Origin: Planctomycetota bacterium
GTDB lineage: Bacteria; Planctomycetota; Planctomycetia; Planctomycetales; Planctomycetaceae
Assembly (NCBI GenBank): GCA_003671275.1
Contig: QWPB01000180.1
Span: forward strand, 1 to 64,000
Length of the DNA stretch: 64,000 nucleotides
Direction of reading: 5' to 3'
Shown: positions 45,015-54,519 of the stretch, piece by piece
Numbering within the stretch: the first letter of the stretch is position 1
How the letters are laid out: the number at the start of each line of letters is the position of its first letter
Notes under the pieces: model-generated
Databases searched by the model: none
What the model was told of the DNA's origin: nothing
What the model saw: only the letters and a program-made list of their open reading frames with translations
Program-made: the position numbers and the translations under genes

Positions 45015-45752
45015 ATGGTCAAGCTCAGCGTCAACGTCAACAAGGTCGCCACACTCCGGAACACCCGGCCTCTGGGCCTGCCGAGTCCTCTACGAGCGGC
45101 AGAGATTTGCCTGGCTGCGGGGGCTCACGGGATCACGGTTCATCCACGTCCAGATCAGCGGCATATCCGGCCCTCCGATGTCGATGAAATTGCCGAGTTG
45201 CTGACGCGTTACCCGGATGCGGAATACAACATCGAAGGGAATCCGTACTTCGATGAATTCATGCGACACTGTGAACGCGTTCGCCCGACACAATGCACGC
45301 TGGTTCCGGATTCACTGGAACAATCGACCAGCGACCATGGCTGGGATCTGACACGTGAGAGCGAACGGCTGCGGCCACTGATTCAGGAACTGACTCGCTA
45401 TGGCTGCCGGGTCAGTCTGTTTCTTGACCCGCGTCCCGAACTGGTTGTGCCTGCCCGGGAAGTCGGAGCGGACCGGATCGAGTTGTACACCGCCCCTTAT
45501 GCCGAGGCGTTTCATACCGCTGACCTGGGCTCGGTCGTGACGGCTTATCGAGCCACAGCTCAAGCCGCCACCGCTCTGGGACTGGGAGTCAATGCCGGTC
45601 ACGATTTGAGCCTGCAGAATCTGTCGCTGCTCAAGAGCCAGTTGCCCCAACTGCGGGAGGTGTCGATCGGACATGCATTGATTGCCGAGGCGCTGGAGTT
45701 CGGCCTGTCCGACACCGTTCGTCGCTACCTGTGGCTGCTCCAGGTGGAGTGA
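45015..45752 (+). CDS. pdxJ: Pyridoxine 5'-phosphate synthase (PdxJ)
   Basis: Condenses 1-deoxy-D-xylulose-5-phosphate and 3-amino-2-oxopropyl phosphate to pyridoxine 5'-phosphate in the DXP-dependent vitamin B6 route. 245 residues, a TIM barrel. Motifs: KLSVNVNKVATLRN, GITVHPRPDQRHIRPSDV, YNIEGNPYFDEF, CTLVPDSLEQSTSDHGWDL, VSLFLDPRPE, IELYTAPYAEAF, VNAGHDLSLQNL and EVSIGHALIAEAL. The catalytic Glu in EGNP and the His in GHDL are present. The usual VDH near the N-terminus reads VNK here. Start at 45015 (or 45006, nine bases upstream). Confidence 0.95.
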   Translation: MVKLSVNVNKVATLRNTRPLGLPSPLRAAEICLAAGAHGITVHPRPDQRHIRPSDVDEIAELLTRYPDAEYNIEGNPYFDEFMRHCERVRPTQCTLVPDSLEQSTSDHGWDLTRESERLRPLIQELTRYGCRVSLFLDPRPELVVPAREVGADRIELYTAPYAEAFHTADLGSVVTAYRATAQAATALGLGVNAGHDLSLQNLSLLKSQLPQLREVSIGHALIAEALEFGLSDTVRRYLWLLQVE

Positions 45753-45815
45753 ATCTGAGCGTTGCCTGGTCGTTGATGATTCCCGTGTTCGACGCTCTGA
45801 CGGAAGGCCCGTGTT

Positions 45816-47063
45816 GTGGCTCATATCGCTCTTGAACTACCGACGATCCAGAACTGGAGCTGTCACAACTGTGGCGGCTGTTGTCGGCAGCACGCCATCT
45901 ACATCACGGACGCTGAGCGAGAACGAATCACGGCACAGGGGTGGCACGATCTGCCCGGGTGGCCCGTTGAGCGGGGGGTGATCGTGCGGGAAGGCTCGCG
46001 GCAGCGGCTGGCAACCCGCGAAGATGGGGCTTGTATCTTTCTGGATGAGCAGGGGCTTTGCCGGATTCATGCCCGATTCGGCGAGCCTGCCAAGCCACTG
46101 GCCTGCCGTGTCTATCCGTATGCTTTTCACCCTGCGGGCGCGGGGTTGACCGTCAGTTTGCGTTTCAGTTGTCCTTCGGTCGCCCGCAATTTGGGACGCC
46201 CGGTGACGGAGCAGGTCACCGATCTGCAAGCACTCGCACAGGCGGTCTTGCCCGCGAACTATGCGGGAATGGCCCCTCCGGAACTCGCCCGGGGTCAACG
46301 GGTCACCTGGGAACGGTTACTCGAAGGCGTGGATGCCCTGGACGGGATGTTATCGGTGCCACATGTTCCCCTGGGGGTCCGGTTACAGCGGATCGCCGTC
46401 TGGACCGGATTGATGGAACAGGCACCTCTGGCCGCGTTACGAGAAGAACAGCTGGCCGCATTAATCGAGCTGCTCTATGCCGAGAGTGAAGCCCGGGTGA
46501 GTTCCGAACGGGCGGCCATCCCTTCGGGGATGGGGCTGCGACTGTTCCGACTGGCGGTCGGTCAGTATGTGCGGCATGACACCTTTGCCCGCAAGCCGAC
46601 ATGGCGGGATCGCTGGGATTTCGTGTGGTGGGGCGTGCGGTTCGCAAGGGGCAAGGGGCTCACGCCCACGCCGCATCCCCGGTTGAAGGCCGTCGCATTC
46701 ACGGATCTGGCCGGGACGTTTGGCCTTGTGACACCGGAGATGGAAGCCCTGTTGACGCGTTATCTGCGGGTCAAGGTCCAGGGCCTGCACCTGTGTGGCC
46801 GGGCGGCATACGGGGAGTCCCTGTTTGATGGAATACGGTCATTGCTTCTGGTGATCTCGGTCGTGCTCTATGTGACCAAGTGGATCGCCAGCAGTGGTGG
46901 GCGGATTCAGTGGACGCTCGATGACCTGGTCGAGGCCATGACGATCGTCGACCACAATCACGCCTATTCCCCCGCGCTGGGGACCTCCAGCTCGCTGGGG
47001 CGGGTGCGATTACTGAACACGACGGGCGATCTGCCCCGCCTGTTGAACTGGTGTGGACTCTAA
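45816..47063 (+). CDS. YkgJ-family cysteine-cluster protein
   Basis: 415 residues from a GTG at 45816, with GGAAGG about 10 bases upstream. The N-terminal part is the YkgJ/CxxCxxCC cluster: CHNCGGCC (Cys16, 19, 22, 23), with later cysteines in GACIFLDEQGLCRIHARFG and PLACRVYPYAF. These are thought to bind zinc or an iron-sulfur cluster. The remaining ~270 residues are helical and unassigned. The role is unknown. A strong bidirectional terminator hairpin follows at 47150-47174. Confidence 0.82.
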   Translation: MAHIALELPTIQNWSCHNCGGCCRQHAIYITDAERERITAQGWHDLPGWPVERGVIVREGSRQRLATREDGACIFLDEQGLCRIHARFGEPAKPLACRVYPYAFHPAGAGLTVSLRFSCPSVARNLGRPVTEQVTDLQALAQAVLPANYAGMAPPELARGQRVTWERLLEGVDALDGMLSVPHVPLGVRLQRIAVWTGLMEQAPLAALREEQLAALIELLYAESEARVSSERAAIPSGMGLRLFRLAVGQYVRHDTFARKPTWRDRWDFVWWGVRFARGKGLTPTPHPRLKAVAFTDLAGTFGLVTPEMEALLTRYLRVKVQGLHLCGRAAYGESLFDGIRSLLLVISVVLYVTKWIASSGGRIQWTLDDLVEAMTIVDHNHAYSPALGTSSSLGRVRLLNTTGDLPRLLNWCGL

Positions 47064-47149
47064 CGTAAGCCTTCACTGCCGGGCCAGAGGCTCGATGGAG
47101 CAGCGGACCATAACAGCCTATCCCACGTTTTCAACGGACTGATAAAGAA

Positions 47150-47174
47150 CCGAGGGGCCGGTAAGGCCCCTCGG
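47150..47174. terminator. Hairpin between convergent genes
   Basis: Perfect 10-bp stem CCGAGGGGCC (47150-47159) and GGCCCCTCGG (47165-47174), loop GGTAA. It sits between the ends of the convergent YkgJ-type and SEC-C genes and could end both transcripts, although neither side has a long U-run. Confidence 0.6.
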
Positions 47175-47219
47175 AACGAATCACTCATAGCACTGCCAGG
47201 AAATTCAGCTGCGGGAAAC

Positions 47220-49358
47220 TCAACCGTTATTCGGCAACCAGAGTTTCTGTTCACCGGAGGACGAGGCCCCTGCATCGGGTGACCAAAGACTTGCCCCGCC
47301 CGCACTGGAAGGGGTCACAATCCCCGATTCCCATGGTCGATCCAGACCCAGCTCCAGCGCCATCTGCGTCAGCAGCTGCCGCAGCGGGGGGATCTTGGCC
47401 CCGAACAATTCCCACAGTTCCTGGAACAGGCTCTTCAGGCGTGAGGCATCCTCCAAAGAGGATCGCACGTCGCGGAGCTTCCATTCGGCCATCTTCTCGA
47501 ACGAGTTCGGCAGCTTGCTGACGATCTCATATCCCCTGGCGATCCATCGGCGAGCGGCAACGTCATCCATAGACCGTGAAGCCAGTTCAAACAGGTTCGA
47601 CACGATACTCAATCGCTCGTTGTCGTCGCTCACCAATTGGGTTCGCAGCTCCAGCAGATCATTCAGAACAGCCACCGATGGTTGCACCATTGCAGCCATC
47701 GTTGTCCGACGCGAGATGACCGAGAACTGGCTATCCGTCAGTCCCGACAATGCCACTCGCCGCAGCTGGAACAAGCTCAACGCCTGCAGGTGCTGGTCAT
47801 CGCGGACCGTCGTGGATGTCACGGCGGGCAGCTTCAGCGATTGCCGCAGCAATGCGATGGGAGCGATCCAGCGAAGGTCTTCCGCGACCCCTTCGAAGCA
47901 CTCGAGTGAAGCGGCCAGCTGGACCTGGGCATCGGGATTGCCGACCAGATCCTGCGGGGCCTTCCCGTTCAGGGCGACCTGCGGGTGCTTCCTCCACGCA
48001 TCGACCGATGCGGTGAGGAACTCGCGACGCAGTCGACGACGGTCGCCCGCAGGCACGGTCCGTGGCACGTAGTAGTCAAACGTCACCGGGGCATCGTCGG
48101 GACGTTCGCGTCCTGCCACGACCCCTTCGGGCGGATTTTTTTCACTCGGGCGGATCAGGTCGCCCAGGGTCTGGCGGGCCAGAGCCAGGGAATCGTCCAA
48201 CCGCTTGCCAACCAGCCCCGTGACGACCACTGCGGGCGATTTGGTCTTGTCGGCATCGGCGTCGAAGACCGTGACTCGCCCGATAATCCGCGACAGATCA
48301 CTGATCGCGACACCCGCCGCATAGTCCTTCGAAGCCCGGTCGATGATGGCGTAATTAGCTGCCAAGGGCTGCTCAAACTGTTCATCCGATGTCACCGGCA
48401 GCCGGATCAGCCGCGGCTCACTGTCGCACTGGGTCAGGGCCTTCGCCACCGAATCGGTCACAAAGTCGACCGACCGCAACTCGATGCCGTTGGCGGGCAG
48501 ATTGCGAATCAGCTCCTGGGCCAAGGTTTCCAGCTCAACCGCCAGTTCGAAGTTGTCCGTTGATAGCTCCGAGGCCTTGCGAAACGCGGTTGCAGCGGCA
48601 GCTTCGTCGCCATCCCAGGCCCGGAACAAGCCGACGAGATGCCACAGGGCAACGGATTTCGGGTCGTCCTGTTCGGCGACTTCGGCGAGGAGAGCCGCAG
48701 CATCCCCCCAGCAGGCCACCGAGGCCAGTCGCTCGGCCCGGTTGACCTTTTCAGTGGCTGCGGCAGGAGCGATGTACTGCGGCACCTCATGACCACCCCG
48801 GAATGAGGGGGGAATGCTGGCGTCCATATCCAATTCGGTCACCCAGTTGACCAGTTCGGTCCGCTGGTTGTCGTTCGCCAGCTGCAGGGCCATGACCAAG
48901 TGCTGCCGGGCGGCCATGAACTCTTCGCGGCCCATGTGGTATTCGGCGAGGAACTGGGCGAGGCCCGCCACGATGACCGGTTCGGCAGCGATCGAGAAGC
49001 GGAAGGCGCGGCGAATCGCTTTCCGAGCTTCAGGCAGTCCATCCGCCTGCAGGGTGGCCATGGCGTACAGGGCATTCGCGCTGGGATGGTCACTCTTGTT
49101 ACGCAGAAACATCAACAGGGCCGTCTTGGCATCCGAAGCTCGGTCATCGGACATCAGGGCCGCTGCCTGCCGGGTAATCACCCAGGGATTCTGGCTGTGG
49201 GCCTTGGCCAGCTTGTCGAGAATGTTCAGGGCCATTCGCGGCTGGTGGTTGTCGATCAGGCGTTCCGCCTTTTCCATCTCGGGAGAGATCGACTGACAGC
49301 AGAACTTCAACTTCTTCCCGCTGCCACAGGGGCACGGAGCGTAGGCATCCATCGGCAT
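47220..49358 (-). CDS. SEC-C motif protein with TPR-like repeats
   Basis: 712 residues from the ATG at 49358 (MPMDAYAPCPCGSG), with AAGGA 7 bases upstream; a TTG at 49379 adds 7 residues. The N-terminal SEC-C zinc motif is CPCGSGKKLKFCC at residues 9-21. Helical repeats follow (residues 25-260) with TPR-like periodicity (NHQPRMALNILDKLAKAHSQ and EFMAARQHLVMALQLA). The middle and C-terminal parts are unassigned. SEC-C motifs occur in SecA and many stress or chaperone-linked proteins and mediate protein interaction. It is the only gene on its strand in this section until the OYE-like gene upstream. Confidence 0.75.
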   Translation of the reverse strand: MPMDAYAPCPCGSGKKLKFCCQSISPEMEKAERLIDNHQPRMALNILDKLAKAHSQNPWVITRQAAALMSDDRASDAKTALLMFLRNKSDHPSANALYAMATLQADGLPEARKAIRRAFRFSIAAEPVIVAGLAQFLAEYHMGREEFMAARQHLVMALQLANDNQRTELVNWVTELDMDASIPPSFRGGHEVPQYIAPAAATEKVNRAERLASVACWGDAAALLAEVAEQDDPKSVALWHLVGLFRAWDGDEAAAATAFRKASELSTDNFELAVELETLAQELIRNLPANGIELRSVDFVTDSVAKALTQCDSEPRLIRLPVTSDEQFEQPLAANYAIIDRASKDYAAGVAISDLSRIIGRVTVFDADADKTKSPAVVVTGLVGKRLDDSLALARQTLGDLIRPSEKNPPEGVVAGRERPDDAPVTFDYYVPRTVPAGDRRRLRREFLTASVDAWRKHPQVALNGKAPQDLVGNPDAQVQLAASLECFEGVAEDLRWIAPIALLRQSLKLPAVTSTTVRDDQHLQALSLFQLRRVALSGLTDSQFSVISRRTTMAAMVQPSVAVLNDLLELRTQLVSDDNERLSIVSNLFELASRSMDDVAARRWIARGYEIVSKLPNSFEKMAEWKLRDVRSSLEDASRLKSLFQELWELFGAKIPPLRQLLTQMALELGLDRPWESGIVTPSSAGGASLWSPDAGASSSGEQKLWLPNNG

Positions 49359-49455
49359 TCGAGCGTCCTTCACCGCCAACCGGCGGCCAGTGTGCGGCCC
49401 CTCGGGTTTCTACCACAGGGCACGGGTCAAGCTCCGAAATTTAGCCAATCACGGT

Positions 49456-49488
49456 CCGGGGTGACAGCCTGTTCTGTCTCGCCCCGGC
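49456..49488. repeat. Hairpin after the OYE-like gene
   Basis: CCGGGGtGACAG (from about 49457) pairs with CTGTCtcgCCCCGG (to about 49487), loop CCTGTT, with small bulges. It is just past the stop of the minus-strand flavoenzyme gene and may act as terminator; the GACAG core also resembles the dispersed palindrome family. Confidence 0.5.
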
Positions 49489-49505
49489 CAAACGGGCGGG
49501 TGGAG

Positions 49506-51059
49506 TCAGTCCGCCCCGCGTTTTACGCGTTTCACGTCCGCAGCTTCCGGCAGATTCTTGTAGTAGGGATCGAGCGGATAACAGCCGGAGATGATGCCAT
49601 TTCGGGGGGCCGTTGTGCAGTCGCTGAACGTCCGGCAGACCTTCTTGTCGGCAGTAAAGTCTTTCCCTGCCAGGATCTTGGCCGGCAGCTGCCAGTCACT
49701 GAGCACCATCCGTCCCAATCCAATACTGTCGACCCACCCGTGACGAACCAGGGCCTGAGCCACATGGGGCAGATATTCCTGCAGGTATGTGTAGGCTGTC
49801 CCCACGAACACGGGGCGGGAATCGGCGGATTCCTTGGAAAAATGCTGGAAAACCTGCCGCACTGCTTGAATCTGCCGCACGCAACCGACGAGTGGATCTT
49901 CCAGTAGTGAGTACCCGTCCGAAGGCGGGTAAATCGCCGGACGCTGGACATGCGGATTGTAGTAGGGCGACCCCGCTGTCAGGTTCCAGAGTGCCACATC
50001 CTGCTCCTGCCACAATCGGCGAATCAGTTCCACGGGCTCCCGCAAATCGATTTGGTGCGGATTCGCCCGATCTGCCCCGAAAACTGGATAGAGCTGTCCT
50101 TCCTCAGGGGCCATGGGCACTCCTGGTCCCATCACGCCCGGCGTCGAGCGGTCGGAATCGGGACGGTAGGCAAACGTATCCCACAACGACAGCCGGATTC
50201 CGATCGCCAGACCCGGACACTCGCTCCGGACCCCTGCCACAATCTCGCGAATGAACCGCGAACGGCCTTCCAGATCGCCGCCATACGGCCCCGGACGGTC
50301 AAAGGCCGACAAAAATTCATGCCCCAGATAACCGTGACAGCACTTCAGATCAACAAACTGGAACCCCGCGGTTTGAGCCGCTCGGGCACTGGTGATGTAG
50401 GCCGCAATCAATTCCCGAATCTCGCCATCAGTCCATAGGGGGCGGTCGTCATCGGGCGCGATGCCCACTTTCGCATCGAGGGTGGGATGGTGATAGGCCA
50501 CACGCGGTTCGAACCGGTCGGATCGATTCGGCTTGCAGAAGCGGCCCGAGTGGGTCAACTGGAGCCCGACCACCAGATCCTCGGTCGCCTCTGCCCCAAA
50601 GGCTTCGGTATGTGCGGTTGTGGCCTCGACTAGCAACGTGCGGAGTGAGGCCTCGTTCTCGGGCCGATAGCACAACTGACGGGGATTCGCCCGCCCATCG
50701 GGCCGCACGGCAAACGCTTCGCCTCCCCACAACAGCTTGGCTCCTGACAGGCCAAAGTTTCGCCATCGCCGGAGGGTATGCTCGCTGGGCTGACCGCCAG
50801 GGGTGCCGTCCCAGCCTTCCATCGGATGAATGCACCAGCGGTTACCAATTCGCAGTTGTCCCGCGATCAAGGGGGCCGCCAGCGGGCTGTTTTCGGCTGC
50901 CGACAGGGGCCGCTCATCTGCGGGCAATTCTAGCCCCAGTGCCGCGACCGCTTGCCGGAAGTCGTTGACAGTCTTCAGGGTCGGGATGCGAATGGGGGGC
51001 AGCGACACAGTCAAATCCTGTAAAATGGGGGCGGCGTCTGGCTGCGAATTCTTCTGCAT
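49506..51059 (-). CDS. Old-yellow-enzyme-like NADH:flavin oxidoreductase
   Basis: 517 residues, FMN-dependent TIM barrel of the OYE/2,4-dienoyl-CoA reductase group. Motifs: RWCIHPMEGWDG (FMN loop), GLQLTHSGRF (FMN/substrate), QFVDLKCCHGYLGHEFLSAF, DRPGPYGGDLEGRSRFIREI, FVGTAYTYLQEYLPH, and VDSIGLGRMVLSDWQLP for FMN phosphate. A Cys-containing tail (CRTFSDCTTAPRNGIISGCY) may hold an iron-sulfur cluster as in the dienoyl-CoA reductase subgroup. It has a 65-residue N-terminal extension. The substrate is not assignable. Start ATG at 51059. Confidence 0.85.
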   Translation of the reverse strand: MQKNSQPDAAPILQDLTVSLPPIRIPTLKTVNDFRQAVAALGLELPADERPLSAAENSPLAAPLIAGQLRIGNRWCIHPMEGWDGTPGGQPSEHTLRRWRNFGLSGAKLLWGGEAFAVRPDGRANPRQLCYRPENEASLRTLLVEATTAHTEAFGAEATEDLVVGLQLTHSGRFCKPNRSDRFEPRVAYHHPTLDAKVGIAPDDDRPLWTDGEIRELIAAYITSARAAQTAGFQFVDLKCCHGYLGHEFLSAFDRPGPYGGDLEGRSRFIREIVAGVRSECPGLAIGIRLSLWDTFAYRPDSDRSTPGVMGPGVPMAPEEGQLYPVFGADRANPHQIDLREPVELIRRLWQEQDVALWNLTAGSPYYNPHVQRPAIYPPSDGYSLLEDPLVGCVRQIQAVRQVFQHFSKESADSRPVFVGTAYTYLQEYLPHVAQALVRHGWVDSIGLGRMVLSDWQLPAKILAGKDFTADKKVCRTFSDCTTAPRNGIISGCYPLDPYYKNLPEAADVKRVKRGAD

Positions 51060-51346
51060 CTTCTCGGGATGGACGGAACCGTCAACTCGTGAGTGGTAGA
51101 AAGCCGTTTTCGGGGGTTTCCGAGAAGAGGCCGACGGGGCCTCACTACGACCGGACTATCCCATTCGGCAGACTGAGTCACCCCGCAGCGATGGCCTGTC
51201 GGCGGAATCTGCCGCATTTGAACCACCCCGCCCCCCGATAACACAGCCCATGCCCCGCCCGTGTGCAGGCATCGTGCGATGGATTGCCGCCGAACTCAAT
51301 TGACATTGGCCCAACCCATCGACCGCACTGTCAGCCATCCGGGGGG

Positions 51347-51871
51347 ATGATGACGAAGCTGCGGTCCGGAGCGACCACCTTGGCTCATTCGCACCTTGTG
51401 ATTCGACATCTGATCAAAGGCCTTCAAACTCGCGGTCGCGAGGCCCTGGAGATTCGTCTGCCCGATTCGATTCAAGATTTTGTGAACTCCGTGGCCGACC
51501 TGTTTGAACCGTTTCGCGGCGAGGCTCGAGTCGGCTTTGAGTGTACATTTATCGAAGACAGCTGGGAAATTTCGATGTTTCTCGGAGCGACCGAGATCGT
51601 CGGCGGCCCGCTCGACGGGCGACAGATGCCTCAGAATTTCCGCTTCAATTTGCAAGGATTGTTTGACCAGTTCGACTCAATCCAGTCATTCCTGTGGAAT
51701 GCGATGCCGGACAATCCGCTGCTGGATGATTCCCTGCCCATGTCGCTCGTCGTCGTGGAAGGTGTCGTTCGGGGACAGACTGTCCGCCTGCAGTTGCATC
51801 CCTCCGCTCCGGAAGAAATCGGCCCAGCAGTCCGCGAATATCCGGACGGCAGCTATGAACTTTCCGAATAA
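51347..51871 (+). CDS. Uncharacterised protein, 174 residues
   Basis: Not recognised. The ATG at 51347 or 51350 follows a run of G residues that could serve as ribosome site; an ATG at 51263 is possible. The sequence has no signal peptide or membrane segment. It contains a helical N-terminal half (TTLAHSHLVIRHLIKGL, DFVNSVADLFEPFRGE) and a beta-rich centre (ECTFIEDSWEISMFLGATEIV). It stands alone between the OYE-like gene (divergent) and tRNA-Thr. Confidence 0.6.
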   Translation: MMTKLRSGATTLAHSHLVIRHLIKGLQTRGREALEIRLPDSIQDFVNSVADLFEPFRGEARVGFECTFIEDSWEISMFLGATEIVGGPLDGRQMPQNFRFNLQGLFDQFDSIQSFLWNAMPDNPLLDDSLPMSLVVVEGVVRGQTVRLQLHPSAPEEIGPAVREYPDGSYELSE

Positions 51872-51997
51872 CGCCGTGGCGATCCCGAGTGGATTTTCCG
51901 GGAACAAGGCCCGTCGGGTGTCGACCGCCTTGACACCTGACCGGGGCGTCTGCTTTACTTCCCGACCTTGATTCGAGCCGTTCGCGGTTCGTTCAGC

Positions 51998-52070
51998 GCC
52001 ACCGTAGCTCAGTTGGTAGAGCAATGCTTTCGTAAAGCATAGGTCGTCGGTTCGAGTCCGACTGGTGGCT
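51998..52070 (+). tRNA. tRNA-Thr (anticodon CGT)
   Basis: Acceptor GCCACCG (51998-52004) pairs with TGGTGGC (52063-52069), with one G:U pair, discriminator T at 52070. Anticodon stem ATGCT/AGCAT, anticodon CGT at 52031-52033, T-arm GTCGG-TTCGAGT-CCGAC. TTTTT follows within four bases and may end the transcript. No CCA encoded. Confidence 0.96.
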
Positions 52071-52096
52071 TTTTCTGGCCACCGGTGAATGGCGGA

Positions 52097-54391
52097 TTAC
52101 TGCTTGTGGTAACTCACTCGCGAGGCGAGCGTTTGCTCGGCCAGCCCGATCAGGATCAACCCCCACAGAATCCACCACCGAACATCTTCGCCCGGCGATT
52201 CCCGGCGAATCCAATCCAGGGCCCCGGGGGCCTGAATGGTATAGGTGATGTCCGTCAGCTGTTTCTTGAGCTGATCATCGGAGGCCAGGGTCATCTGGCT
52301 CTCGGAAACCGGAACGTTAAATGCCAGCAGCGTATCACGAGATGATTGGTCCTGCAGGTAACGTCGCAGGCCATACACCCCCGGCATTTCCGTCTCGCGG
52401 AAAGCCAAAACCGCCTGAGCCGGAGCCTCTGTTGTCGTAGAGGTCTCCGGAGTGGAACTGTTCCGAGTGGCTTTGATCTTGATGACCCGTTCATCGGGAG
52501 TCGTGATTTCAACGTCCTCGCGGAATTGCGCCAGATCGAGTGTCGTCTGAATTTCTTCGCCCACCGTCATCCGAGGCAGGGAGCGGTCGCGACGCGCCAG
52601 ACGTTTGGCCAGTTCCAGCTGGGCCACCACAAAGGTGGGACTGGCGTTTCCACTGGCCCAATCGTTCCACACTAGCGGGGGCGGGGCATCGGTGGGCAAC
52701 TCCGCCAGCGCCAGTTTTTGCAACGTCTCGGACAAGGCGGTCGGCCCGGCGGAGGTCAGGCAGGCGATCACTCGCCCCTGGCCAAATTCGTGCTCGATCA
52801 TGAGCGGTGACCCGTCGCGCAGGCGAGCAATGACATTGGATCGCTCGGCCAGCGAACGGTCCCGATCGACCGGAAAGTAGGCGTTGATGGTCACAAAGTC
52901 GACCAGCGGGTTCTCCTGACCGGCAAGCAGGGAGAATATCGGGTGATCCGTGACCTCCAGATCCGCCGCCTGGGAACTCGGAGACGGTGGCAACAAGGCC
53001 GGGGACATCCCCAGTGCCATCGGCAACAGCCCCTTCCCCTCCGCATACAACTGCTGGTTGTAGAAGGCGGCATTGATTGTTTCACCGGCAAACCACGCCA
53101 GCCCACCTCCGCGTGACACATATTTCTGAACCGCTTCAACCGCATCCGGCGGTAGATCGGCAACGTTGAGCATGTAAACCAGCGAGTATTGGTCCAGCGT
53201 CCGTTTTCGCAGACCATCCGGGCCATCAATGGTCACCGCGTATCCCGTCACCGCCTGATCCGCTGCTAGCGAGTCGGCGACATACTGCCCCTGAATCGCC
53301 CCCGAGGTCCCATCAATAATCAGGACCGGATTCGACTGCGGAACGTCAATCGCCAACCGCCGAATATTGTCCGCTTCCAGCCCATCCGGCCCCAGTGAGA
53401 CCTCCACTCGATGCAGTCCGCTGCTGGGGAAGTCCACATCGAACGCGACTTCGCGTGTCTCCCCGGCGGGAACCGTGGGAATCGTTTCCCGTCGGTTCAG
53501 CATCTGGCCATCGATGGCGACCGATAACTTGGTCCCGGCAATTTCCCGTGTCCCGTAGTTGGCAATCGTCGCCCGCAGCGAGACCGGAACCCCGACCGCT
53601 GCCGTTTCCACGCTTCCCGTCAATTCGGTGACCGCCAGATTCTCGTGCGGCTCGGGAACCAGACGTACCAGATTCAGACTCACCCCGGCGGCGTCACAGG
53701 CCTTCAACTCGGTGGTCAGCCCCGCATCGTCATTCCAGTCCACGCGTCGAAAGTCCGACAGAATATGCAGCACCTTTTCCGTCGCCCGGTCGTCGGTCAG
53801 CCGTTTCTTGATCGTCTCGATCGCCTTTTCCAGACTTCCCGACTGATATGTGCAGGTCAAATCCTGAAGCTGTGCGGCCGCGTCATCGAGCAGCTGGGTA
53901 TCGACTTCGCGTTCAGTGAATCCGGATGTTGTCACGGTCGGATTCGACAGCATGACCACGGTGATCCGCTGGGTTCCCGGACGGTCGGCTCCCTGGGCGA
54001 TGATATCTCGCAGGACGATCTTCGCCTGGTCAAAGGCACTTCCCTCGCCGACCTGATCCCGCATCGATCCACTGTCATCGAGCAGCACCACGTGATGCGT
54101 CTTGGCTCCCTGAAACAGGGAGAGATGCCGTGGGTCCAGGATTAACCGCCCCACCAGCGCCAAGATCAACAGCACCAGTAATATCCGGGCCAACAGCAGC
54201 AGCATCTGCTCGATCAGCACACGCCGCCGGTTCTTCTGCTCGCTAGCGAACAGGAATTCCATGGCGGCAAACCGCACCGTCCGATACCGCAGGCGGTTGA
54301 TCAGATGGATGATGATCGGCAAAGAAACCAGAGCGAGCCCCGGCCAAAACAACGCGGGATTCAGAAAGTGTTGAAGAATCCACGTCGACAC
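52097..54391 (-). CDS. BatA-like membrane protein with VWA domain
   Basis: 764 residues. The N-terminal BatA-type segment has a membrane helix (NPALFWPGLALVSLPIIIHL) followed by RLRYRTVRFAAMEFLF and a second helix (EQMLLLLARILLVLLILALV). A von Willebrand A domain starts with the metal-ion site DDSGSM (105-110). The centre contains a CARDB-like beta domain (AVTELTGSVETAAVGVPVSL) and a glutamine-amidotransferase-like region (RGGGLAWFAGETINAAFYN). A C-terminal helix (WWILWGLILIGLAEQTL) anchors it. Such proteins are usual in MoxR/DUF58 operons, none of which is nearby here. Confidence 0.85.
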   Translation of the reverse strand: MSTWILQHFLNPALFWPGLALVSLPIIIHLINRLRYRTVRFAAMEFLFASEQKNRRRVLIEQMLLLLARILLVLLILALVGRLILDPRHLSLFQGAKTHHVVLLDDSGSMRDQVGEGSAFDQAKIVLRDIIAQGADRPGTQRITVVMLSNPTVTTSGFTEREVDTQLLDDAAAQLQDLTCTYQSGSLEKAIETIKKRLTDDRATEKVLHILSDFRRVDWNDDAGLTTELKACDAAGVSLNLVRLVPEPHENLAVTELTGSVETAAVGVPVSLRATIANYGTREIAGTKLSVAIDGQMLNRRETIPTVPAGETREVAFDVDFPSSGLHRVEVSLGPDGLEADNIRRLAIDVPQSNPVLIIDGTSGAIQGQYVADSLAADQAVTGYAVTIDGPDGLRKRTLDQYSLVYMLNVADLPPDAVEAVQKYVSRGGGLAWFAGETINAAFYNQQLYAEGKGLLPMALGMSPALLPPSPSSQAADLEVTDHPIFSLLAGQENPLVDFVTINAYFPVDRDRSLAERSNVIARLRDGSPLMIEHEFGQGRVIACLTSAGPTALSETLQKLALAELPTDAPPPLVWNDWASGNASPTFVVAQLELAKRLARRDRSLPRMTVGEEIQTTLDLAQFREDVEITTPDERVIKIKATRNSSTPETSTTTEAPAQAVLAFRETEMPGVYGLRRYLQDQSSRDTLLAFNVPVSESQMTLASDDQLKKQLTDITYTIQAPGALDWIRRESPGEDVRWWILWGLILIGLAEQTLASRVSYHKQ

Positions 54392-54519
54392 GGAGCGGAC
54401 CTGTCAAGGAAAGGGGAAATCGGTCGCCGTGGATTGTAGCGGCTGCTCCATCCACCGGGAGGTCTGTTCTCGGGAACGGACCGAATCGGGAGTCCCGGGC
54501 ATGCTCCCCACCTGACCGT

